Positions 1-5,286 of a DNA stretch of 13,521 nt are shown piece by piece. Source of the stretch: Candidatus Moranbacteria bacterium CG_4_8_14_3_um_filter_34_16. GTDB lineage: Bacteria; Patescibacteriota; Minisyncoccia; Moranbacterales; UBA2206. A program made the translations under genes and the position numbers. The notes under the pieces are model-generated. The model had not been told where the DNA came from and searched no databases. It saw only the letters and a program-made list of their open reading frames with translations. Where the stretch lies: assembly GCA_002782345.1 (NCBI GenBank), contig PFHO01000003.1, positions 1 to 13,521 of the forward strand, read 5' to 3'. Position 1 is the first letter of the stretch. Every line of letters begins with the position of its first letter.

Positions 1-847
1 GCATCAAAAAAATATCCCCCTTGAAATTCTCTGATCCCTCTATTATTTTTGGTCCGCTAATTAATCCATAAATAAAAGAAAAGAGTTTTTTTCCGAAAAC
101 TAGCGGATTAAGCGGTGAGAGAAATGTGTGTGAGTGAGCAGGAAAAAGCAGAAACGCACCAAGCGAGCCAAGAATAGCAAAAATAATATTCTGGTAGGCA
201 ATTTTCTTTTGATAAAGAATTCTCGCCAGTTCAAAGCAAACTGCCAACATGCCTGGCAACCAAAAAGAAGCCGGATGCCACCAAGCGTGAATCAGCGACA
301 CAAAAAATAATGCCCAGTATTTTTTTTTGCTGATAAGGTAAATCTCCAGTAGCATTAAAGCATCAATAAACACAAACGGTCTATTAAGAAACAGTCGCAT
401 AGTAAAATTAAAGCTTCCAAAGACATAAAAAAATGCCACCACCCAGATTAACGCATTTTTAATTTTTAATCTTCGGAGAACCCAAAAACTGATAGTCGGA
501 ACGAGCGTCGCGAAAAAAAGACCGGAAAGCTTCAGACCTAAAATTTTATTAGAAAAAAGAGTAAAAGGCATCAGAACGTAATGGTATAGCCCCACGCCAT
601 AACCATAGCCGGACTGTGACAATTCCGTGAAATAGGCTCCCTGAAAATTAGTTATCGCGCTCCAGCCTTCTGTTCTTAGCAGATAGGCAATCTTAGTATA
701 AAACCATTGATCATCAGGAGAAGAAACATTAGCAATCGTAAAATAAATCAGTGCGTTTAGCGCTAGAAAAAACAAGAAAACAAAAAAGACCAGCACTGAT
801 TCATTGACCTTGATTCTTCCTAGTAGCAAAACCAATCGACTTTTCAT
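1..847 (-). CDS. Multi-pass membrane protein, GT-C glycosyltransferase-like (partial)
   Basis: This frame opens with an ATG at 845-847 and stays open for 282 codons to the left edge, so the C-terminus is missing. The protein is very hydrophobic. Likely membrane segments lie near residues 15-39, 88-100, 108-124, 132-147, 157-172, 178-186, 196-210 and 220-236. After the first helix comes a short outside loop with adjacent acids D45-D46 (sequence SSPDDQW). An acidic pair in the first loop is typical of GT-C polyprenyl-sugar glycosyltransferases (GT39/GT83 and relatives). A His/Trp-rich stretch, HAWWHP at 187-192, follows a later helix. I recognise no specific family, so the enzyme role is an inference from topology and this loop. 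The gene is 157 nt downstream of the intact pilin on the same strand and may be cotranscribed with it. No Shine-Dalgarno is visible. A pilin or cell-surface sugar transferase, or a plain structural membrane protein, are both possible. Confidence 0.6.
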   Translation of the reverse strand, partial: MKSRLVLLLGRIKVNESVLVFFVFLFFLALNALIYFTIANVSSPDDQWFYTKIAYLLRTEGWSAITNFQGAYFTELSQSGYGYGVGLYHYVLMPFTLFSNKILGLKLSGLFFATLVPTISFWVLRRLKIKNALIWVVAFFYVFGSFNFTMRLFLNRPFVFIDALMLLEIYLISKKKYWALFFVSLIHAWWHPASFWLPGMLAVCFELARILYQKKIAYQNIIFAILGSLGAFLLFPAHSHTFLSPLNPLVFGKKLFSFIYGLISGPKIIEGSENFKGDIFLM

Positions 848-947
848 TTTGATATATTTCTTTTAAATAAAATCCCTGCCAAATAATAGCACCAACAACA
901 AACCATTCCTGGTAATCTAGTGAGGATTATGAATCTAAATATTTTTC

Positions 948-979
948 TGCCCGCCGAACAAACAACTATCCAGCGGGCA
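948..979 (-). other. GC-rich hairpin after the pilin gene
   Basis: TGCCCGC (948-954) pairs perfectly with GCGGGCA (973-979) across an 18-nt loop, in an AT-rich gap 25 nt past the pilin stop codon. Neither strand shows a U-tract right after the stem, so it is not a canonical intrinsic terminator. It could act as an RNA 3'-end stabiliser or partial attenuator that lowers expression of the downstream membrane protein relative to pilin. Confidence 0.35.
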
Positions 980-1003
980 TAGAAAATTACTACGAAGTCT
1001 TTT

Positions 1004-1387
1004 CTACAACTTGCATCCAGATGCGGTACCCCAAAAAATTGTACCTGTTTCATTGATGTTAGCGATACAAGTTGATCCCGATGGAATCTGATTAGCCCTA
1101 GCATTTAAAAAAAATGTTCCAGCACCAGTTGCTCCACAACTGTTAGCGCCAAAAGTTAAGGCATAGCCCTTAGCATTAGGCATAGTGGCACTACCGAACA
1201 TTCCCGCATCACACTCCATAATCGCCTTTGATTGTAAAGCAGACGCTTGAGATTTGAAAGCTGCCACTTGTGCCTTCACTCTGGCGCTATTCAAACTAAC
1301 CAACACGATTGAAGCCAAAATTCCAATAATCGCAATGACAATCAAAAGTTCAATCAATGTAAAACCTTTTAATTTATTTGTTTTCAT
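1004..1387 (-). CDS. Type IV pilin-like protein (prepilin), intact
   Basis: A 127-residue prepilin. It has a short basic leader (MKTNKLKG), a prepilin-peptidase site between G8 and F9, and the conserved Glu at mature position 5 (E13). The hydrophobic N-terminal helix runs over about residues 9-34 and continues into SLNSARVKAQ, a pattern typical of Patescibacteria pilins. The globular part holds four cysteines (59, 84, 107, 125), enough for two disulfides. It would be processed by a prepilin peptidase, which is not in this window, and polymerised by PilB and PilC. The ATG follows a strong Shine-Dalgarno, GGAGGTGA, with 7 nt between GGAGG and ATG. A promoter and a foldable leader lie upstream. 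It could be the major pilin or a minor pilin; the strong ribosome site favours an abundant product. Confidence 0.9.
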   Translation of the reverse strand: MKTNKLKGFTLIELLIVIAIIGILASIVLVSLNSARVKAQVAAFKSQASALQSKAIMECDAGMFGSATMPNAKGYALTFGANSCGATGAGTFFLNARANQIPSGSTCIANINETGTIFWGTASGCKL

Positions 1388-1394
1388 TTTTTCA

Positions 1395-1399
1395 CCTCC
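1395..1399 (-). promoter_or_regulatory. Strong Shine-Dalgarno of the intact pilin
   Basis: On the minus strand GGAGG, within GGAGGTGAAAAAATG, sits 7 nt before the ATG. It fixes the start of the pilin. It stands out because all the pilus machinery genes here start behind A/T-rich sequence without any such motif. Confidence 0.85.
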
Positions 1400-1415
1400 A
1401 TTCTTTTTTTACCCC

Positions 1416-1460
1416 GTTAAACTCCGCCATAGGCGGACACTGCTTCACAGCTTGTTTAAC
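1416..1460 (-). promoter_or_regulatory. Structured 5' leader of the pilin, possible three-helix RNA
   Basis: Read on the minus strand, GTTAAAC (1454-1460) pairs perfectly with GTTTAAC (1416-1422) as an outer 7-bp helix. Inside it, TCCGCC (1432-1437) pairs with GGCGGA (1423-1428) over a TAT loop. GCT/AGC (1449-1451 with 1442-1444) closes a GTGA tetraloop of GNRA type. The whole forms a compact three-helix junction between the promoter and the Shine-Dalgarno, leaving the latter unpaired. It matches no riboswitch class I know. The pairing is seen directly; a regulatory role is inferred. It could also be just a dispersed palindromic repeat (the TCCGCC...GGCGGA part). Confidence 0.45.
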
Positions 1461-1495
1461 AGAGTGAATTTTAAATTTTCTATTCAAAATCAGAC

Positions 1496-1525
1496 ATTAT
1501 TCCAAATATTTTTTTCTACTGACAA
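1496..1525 (-). promoter_or_regulatory. Sigma-70-type promoter for the pilin gene
   Basis: On the minus strand a -35 box TTGTCA (1520-1525, 5 of 6 consensus) is separated by 18 nt from a -10 box AATAAT (1496-1501, 5 of 6). Transcription would start near 1489, giving a leader of about 100 nt that contains the structured element. The -35 and spacer overlap the end of the pilin pseudogene (TAG at 1516-1518). Confidence 0.5.
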
Positions 1526-2010
1526 GCTTTGGTAGAAAAACTGCAAACGATATTCGCCTCTCCTATTGTAGCGTTGCTTAATTCAAAAACAAAATCATCC
1601 GTATCCAAAAAATGTTCCCGTTGAATTGGTCCAATCATACGCCCAACCGGTGGCGGAAATGTCCGGCCACACTTGATCGTGTCCAGCCAGCGCGTCTGTC
1701 GTCACATCGGCGCAAGTGGACCCATCTGTTCCGTCAATACAACAAATTGGAGTCGTCCCAGCAGTGGGGGCAGTCTGAATCGCCTCTCCTTCATCATCGG
1801 CGCAAACTGTTAATTCGGAAAGCGCGCTTTTGGCAGCGGCAAGAGCCGATACCCTTCTGGCTTTTATCCTGGCGTTATTCAAGCTTACAAGCACAATGGA
1901 CGCTAAAATTCCGATAATCGCGATGACAATCAAAAGTTCAATAATGTGAAACCCCTTTTGCAATGCTTCGCATAACGATGCAAGCAGACCTTTTTATTTT
2001 TTATTTTCAT
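1516..2010 (-). pseudogene. Second pilin gene, broken by two compensating frameshifts
   Basis: The natural start is the ATG at 2008-2010, behind a good ribosome site (AGGTAGGTGAAAAATG). From it the frame reads MKIKNKK...KRGFTL and then stops at TGA 1930-1932. Aligned to the intact pilin gene, one base is missing between 1942 and 1943; restoring it gives the canonical GFTLIELLIV. The shifted middle frame (1595-1963) encodes the pilin helix SIVLVSLNNARIKAR and a Cys-containing globular domain, then stops after a T6 run (minus strand; 1607-1612). Dropping one T leads into DTDDFVFELSNAT and a typical pilin end, CSFSTKACQ, with TAG at 1516-1518. The two shifts cancel, so start and end are in the same frame (495 nt, 164 codons plus stop). 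An alternative TTG start at 1961-1963 would keep a G^F...E5 processing site but lacks a ribosome site. GC content is about 56% over 1621-1860, far above the neighbouring genes. Sequencing error is possible for the T6 site. Confidence 0.8.
1958..1983. repeat. Nested palindrome inside the pseudo-pilin leader
   Basis: TTGCA (1958-1962) pairs with TGCAA (1979-1983), and inside it ATGC (1963-1966) pairs with GCAT (1970-1973) over TTC. Together with flanking bases to 1991 it adds about 12 residues (VCLHRYAKHC region) to a leader that is only 8 residues in the neighbouring pilin. This suggests insertion of a short palindromic element. Confidence 0.35.
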
Positions 2011-2039
2011 TTTTCACCTACCTTTCTAGATTAAAAATA

Positions 2040-2061
2040 ATTTTCAATTCCTAATTTTCAA
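2040..2061. repeat. Left inverted repeat of the four-helix-bundle cassette
   Basis: This 22-nt AT-rich arm matches the reverse complement of 2452-2473 at 21 of 22 positions (by eye). It is built from the unit TTTTCAA, of which four copies lie at 2041, 2054, 2062 and 2073. Low complexity means chance similarity cannot be excluded. Confidence 0.5.
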
Positions 2062-2088
2062 TTTTCAAACAATTTTCAATATCCCAAT

Positions 2089-2446
2089 TCAACAATTCTT
2101 ATTTTCTCTTATTGTTATGGAAATTTTGTTGAAAATGAAAGTTAACTCATAAGCTTCTTTCCAAAGAATTTTCAATCTTTCTTTTTCTTCCGGATTAGAC
2201 TCCGCTAACATTTCTATCTAATACTTTGTTTCCTGTATTTATTTTCTGCAAATAAATATTTTTATTATTGAAATACTTTTTGGAACTGGCACCGTTCGCT
2301 TCGCAATAATTAGCCCCAACACTCATAGCAGATCTAATTAATCGAGAAATCATACTATCATTAATTCTGTGTTTTTTAATTTTTAACAAAAACTGAATAA
2401 TCGCCTTACTGAATTTTCGCGTCCTATTTTCAAGATCATATTTCAT
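2089..2446 (-). pseudogene. Decayed four-helix-bundle protein (S23 / 23S rRNA intervening-sequence protein family)
   Basis: The N-terminal 60 or so residues (MKYDLENRTRKFSKAIIQF ... SVGANYCEANGASSKK) clearly match the four-helix-bundle family first known from proteins encoded in 23S rRNA intervening sequences; the VGANYxEANxAxSKK signature is diagnostic. The open frame ends early at 2195. Removing one A from the A5 run (minus strand; 2259-2263) gives FNNKIFICRK and continues the family pattern, but a TAA (2239-2241, where the family usually has Glu) and a TAG (2218-2220, usually Trp) interrupt it. The frame then runs through EMLAESNPEEKERLKILWKEAYELTF to a TGA at 2089-2091. So there are one frameshift and two nonsense changes, and the full length would be about 119 residues, normal for the family. 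The biochemical function of the family is unknown; members are homo-oligomeric helical bundles. It has no visible Shine-Dalgarno and is bounded by inverted repeats. Confidence 0.85.
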
Positions 2447-2451
2447 GTTAT

Positions 2452-2473
2452 TTGAAAATTAGAAATTGAAAAT
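2452..2473. repeat. Right inverted repeat of the four-helix-bundle cassette
   Basis: Imperfect inverted copy (21/22) of 2040-2061, made of TTGAAAA units at 2452, 2466 and 2473. It ends within 10 nt of the pilC stop codon (2482-2484), as expected if the cassette inserted directly behind pilC. Confidence 0.5.
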
Positions 2474-2481
2474 TGAAAATT

Positions 2482-3696
2482 CTACTCGATTTGCCCCGCA
2501 ATGTTATATATCGGCATCAAAATTGCAAATGCCAAAAAAGCCACCGCAATTCCAATGAGCACCATCAAAAACGGTTCAATTAAAGAAGACAAATTTTTGG
2601 TGGCAGTTTCCGTTTCTTGATCATAAAATCTAGCAATATGCCCCAAAACCACATCCAATTGACCAGATTCTTCTCCAATTCTTATCATATGCGCCACTAC
2701 CGGCGGTATCAATTCGCTTTTGGAAAAAATCGTGCTAACATCGCCTCCGATTTTCACTTCCTGCGAAGCCCGCATAATTATTTTTTCATAAACGCTATTG
2801 CCCACCACCAAACTGACAATTTCCAGTGCTTTCACAATTGGAATCCCTCCTGTCAAAAGCACTCCTAAATTTTCGGCGAATCTGGAAACATAGACTCCCT
2901 CGAAGATTGATCCAAAAACCGGCAATTTCATCTTAATGACATCAAATTCTTTTTTGCCGTCTTCACTGTTAAGATAATAAATCGTGCCAACAAACATTCC
3001 CGCTACCACAATCAAAACCGCCCACCAATAAACTTGCATAAAATCTCCTATCGCGATAATCACATTAGTGTACCATGGAACATCCGCTCCAAGGTCTTTT
3101 ATCATTACTGTTAATTTGGGAAGAATCAATGTAATTGTCAAAAAACCGACAATAAAAAAAACCAGTAAAATAATTGCCGGATAGATCATTGCTCCTCGCA
3201 CTCGGCTGGTTAGTTTATAATTTTTTTCAATATTATTAGCGACATAATCCACTGACTTTTTCAAATTTCCCGAAGCTTCTCCGGCTTTTATTATGTTTAT
3301 CATTAGAGGTGTAAAAACATCTCGGTGTTTTTCTAAAGCGAACGAAAAAGGCAACCCGTTTTCAATATCGCGAGCCACTTCTTTAATGATTTTTTGCAAG
3401 TATTTTCCAGAAGACTGTTCGCTGATAGCGTTCAATGCCACCACAATCGGCACTCGCGCCTCAATAAGGATGGCCAATTGCCGAAAAAAAATCACCAGTT
3501 CTTTGGCAGTAACTTTGTCATATTTTCTTAAAATAAAACGAAAAAAATCATCCTCATCTTCTTCTTCTGGTCTGACATCAATCGGCAATAAGTCGCTTTT
3601 TTGCAAAATCGCTACCGCCGCTTCCTTGGAAGAAGCTTCTACTGTGCCCTCTCTATATTCTCCTCCCGGAGCTTTGACTTTAAAATTAAATTTCAT
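2482..3696 (-). CDS. pilC: Type IV pilus inner-membrane platform protein PilC
   Basis: A 404-residue protein of the PilC/PulF/GspF family, close to the usual length. The N-terminal part (about 1-45) has the family's opening pattern with YREGTVEASSKEAA. Two tandem T2SF domains follow, at about 66-190 and 270-393, each with the duplicated GExSG motif (139-143 and 341-345). Membrane segments lie near 173-195, 222-242 and 374-396, and the protein ends MPIYNIAGQIE, typical of the family. PilC is the membrane platform on which the cytoplasmic ATPases PilB and PilT act to add or remove pilin subunits. It lies 87 nt after pilT, with a promoter candidate in that gap. No Shine-Dalgarno precedes the ATG. 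Confidence 0.95.
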   Translation of the reverse strand: MKFNFKVKAPGGEYREGTVEASSKEAAVAILQKSDLLPIDVRPEEEDEDDFFRFILRKYDKVTAKELVIFFRQLAILIEARVPIVVALNAISEQSSGKYLQKIIKEVARDIENGLPFSFALEKHRDVFTPLMINIIKAGEASGNLKKSVDYVANNIEKNYKLTSRVRGAMIYPAIILLVFFIVGFLTITLILPKLTVMIKDLGADVPWYTNVIIAIGDFMQVYWWAVLIVVAGMFVGTIYYLNSEDGKKEFDVIKMKLPVFGSIFEGVYVSRFAENLGVLLTGGIPIVKALEIVSLVVGNSVYEKIIMRASQEVKIGGDVSTIFSKSELIPPVVAHMIRIGEESGQLDVVLGHIARFYDQETETATKNLSSLIEPFLMVLIGIAVAFLAFAILMPIYNIAGQIE

Positions 3697-3747
3697 ACTT
3701 ATTTTTGTTTTACTTTTTTATTTGAAAAAATTTTCTTCTCTTCTAAA

Positions 3748-3777
3748 ATTGTATCACATTTTTCAAAAACAAGCCAA
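3748..3777 (-). promoter_or_regulatory. Promoter candidate for pilC
   Basis: On the minus strand a -10 box TACAAT (3748-3753) is preceded by TGA (3756-3754), an extended -10. A -35-like TTGGCT lies at 3772-3777 with an 18-nt spacer. It sits in the pilT-pilC gap and could drive pilC and the pilin section separately from the motor genes. Confidence 0.45.
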
Positions 3778-3783
3778 CAGAAT

Positions 3784-4857
3784 TTATTGGAGTTTCAATA
3801 AAGTTTCAAAATTCTTGGCGTCTTTGGCATAAGTTATTCCTGTTTCCACTGTAATCAGACCTTGTTTGACTAAATCCGCTAAATAGTTATCCATTGCAAT
3901 CATTCCTTCTTCCGAACATGTGGCGATCACATTGTCTATTTGATATTGTTTACTTTCTCGGATAAGATTTTCTACCGCGTGATTTTTTATCATTAATTCC
4001 AAAGCCGGAATTCTCCCTCCATCCACTTTGGACAAAAGTCTTTGCGAAACCACTCCCAAAAGAACATTGGCTAATTGGGAACGCACTTGATTTTGTTGGT
4101 GCGACGGAAAAACATCCACAATTCTGTCTATTGTTTGCGGAGAATCATTGGTATGAAGAGTGGCAAAAATGAGATGACCGGTTTCCGCCGCCGTCAATGT
4201 TGTGGAAATTGTTTCCAAGTCGCGCATTTCCCCCACCAAAGCCACATTGGCATCTTGACGGAAGAGAGATTTTAGTGCTAAACCAAAAGACTCCGAATCT
4301 TGAAAAACTTCCCGTTGCTCTATCAAACATCGATCCGGTTCATAAACATATTCTATCGGATCTTCAATGGTAAGAATATGTTTTTCTTGCGTGTGATTGA
4401 TTTCGTTGATAAGCGCCGCCAAAGTGGTGGATTTTCCGTGACCCGTTGGACCAACCACTAAAAAAAGACCTTGTGGAACTTTAGTAAAATCATACAAAAT
4501 CTCCGGCAACATCAACTCTTTCAAAGTTTTTATCTCTCTTGGCACCAATCTAAAAGCCATACTGATAAAACCCTGCTGAAAAAAAGCATTTACCCTGAAT
4601 CTCGCTTTGTCTTTAAAATTATATGAAAAATCAACTTGTCCTTCTTTGAGCAATATCTTTTTTTTCTCTTCGGAAATTATGGAATAACACATTTCTTCGG
4701 AAGAATCGGGAGTTAAAATAGCATCCTCTGTAAATGGATAAAGTTTCCCATCTACTCTGAAAGTTGGATATCTTCCTACCGTCAAATGGATATCTGACGC
4801 GCCCTGTTGAGTCGCCAAACGAAGCAAATTTTTCATTCTTTGTTCTGCATTCGCCAT
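3784..4857 (-). CDS. pilT: Pilus retraction ATPase PilT
   Basis: A 357-residue secretion ATPase of the PilT subfamily. Motifs: Walker A GPTGHGKST at 136-144, Asp box TIEDPIEY at 163-170, Walker B with VALVGEMRD (E210) at 205-213, and His box with GHLIFATLH at 227-235. The C-terminal AxxNLIRE motif (294-301, here AVENLIRE), known as important for retraction, marks it as PilT rather than PilB, as does the lack of the tetracysteine zinc motif. The N-terminal PAS-like domain (SDIHLTVGRYPTFRVDG) is present. The hexamer hydrolyses ATP to depolymerise pili through PilC. The Walker A has His where many members have Ser. It lies 12 nt after the response regulator and is surely in one operon with it. 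No Shine-Dalgarno is seen. Confidence 0.96.
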   Translation of the reverse strand: MANAEQRMKNLLRLATQQGASDIHLTVGRYPTFRVDGKLYPFTEDAILTPDSSEEMCYSIISEEKKKILLKEGQVDFSYNFKDKARFRVNAFFQQGFISMAFRLVPREIKTLKELMLPEILYDFTKVPQGLFLVVGPTGHGKSTTLAALINEINHTQEKHILTIEDPIEYVYEPDRCLIEQREVFQDSESFGLALKSLFRQDANVALVGEMRDLETISTTLTAAETGHLIFATLHTNDSPQTIDRIVDVFPSHQQNQVRSQLANVLLGVVSQRLLSKVDGGRIPALELMIKNHAVENLIRESKQYQIDNVIATCSEEGMIAMDNYLADLVKQGLITVETGITYAKDAKNFETLLKLQ

Positions 4858-4869
4858 ATTTTTTGTTTT

Positions 4870-5250
4870 TTAAATATACTTATTTATTTTTTCCAACACT
4901 TCCGATGGTGTAAAATGAGATTTTATCAAATAATCTTGAGCGCCCAATCTAAAACCTTTGTCAACTTTTTCTTTTTGACTTAAATTGCTAAGCAGAATAA
5001 TCGGAATATCTTTGAAACTTTCATCGCTCCTGATTTTTTTCAAAGCGGTCAAACCATCCATATTGGGCATAACGATATCCAAAAGAATCATATTCGGCTT
5101 TTGCGGATCATTTTTCAATTTTTTCAAAGCCTCCGCTCCATCAGAAGCTTCCACCACTTCAAAACCAACTTGAGAAAGTTTGGTAATATAGATATCCATC
5201 ACAAAGATATCATCCTCCACAATCATAATTTTCTTTTTTTGTTCCTTCAT
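4870..5250 (-). CDS. Single-domain CheY-like response regulator
   Basis: A 126-residue receiver domain with no output domain. Acidic pocket D13-D14, phosphoacceptor D58 (ILLDIVMPNMDG), switch Ser at S88 and invariant K110 are all in place, so it should be phosphorylatable. It lies between the extension ATPase pilB (36 nt upstream) and the retraction ATPase pilT (12 nt downstream). By analogy with PilG/PilH of Pseudomonas twitching it may bind or bias the pilus motors; this is an inference from position. No histidine kinase is in the window, so the phosphate donor is encoded elsewhere or is a small phosphodonor. Confidence 0.93.
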   Translation of the reverse strand: MKEQKKKIMIVEDDIFVMDIYITKLSQVGFEVVEASDGAEALKKLKNDPQKPNMILLDIVMPNMDGLTALKKIRSDESFKDIPIILLSNLSQKEKVDKGFRLGAQDYLIKSHFTPSEVLEKINKYI

Positions 5251-5286
5251 ATTTTTTTCTTGAAAAAATTATCCCCTTACCAAAAT

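Noticed and set aside
948..979. GC-rich hairpin as an intrinsic terminator of the pilin operon
   Set aside because: No U-tract follows on the minus strand (GAAAAATATTT), so I list it only as a hairpin.
844..1104. Open frame of 86 codons on the minus strand overlapping the pilin end
   Set aside because: It overlaps the intact pilin out of frame, has no ribosome site and its composition is not protein-like; the last part only spans the gap before the membrane protein.
1595..1963. Reading the second pilin as an intact gene from the TTG at 1961-1963
   Set aside because: No ribosome site precedes the TTG, and a proper ATG with ribosome site upstream plus a clear pilin C-terminus downstream lie in a different frame.
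2040..2080. Iterated TTTTCAA units as a CRISPR array
   Set aside because: Units are 7 nt with irregular spacing and no unique spacers of constant length; no cas genes are present.
3293..3832. Long plus-strand open frame of 179 codons opposite pilC and pilT
   Set aside because: It is a shadow of the well-supported pilC and pilT genes, with no family resemblance of its own; other plus-strand frames opposite pilB, pilM and the aminotransferase were dismissed for the same reason.
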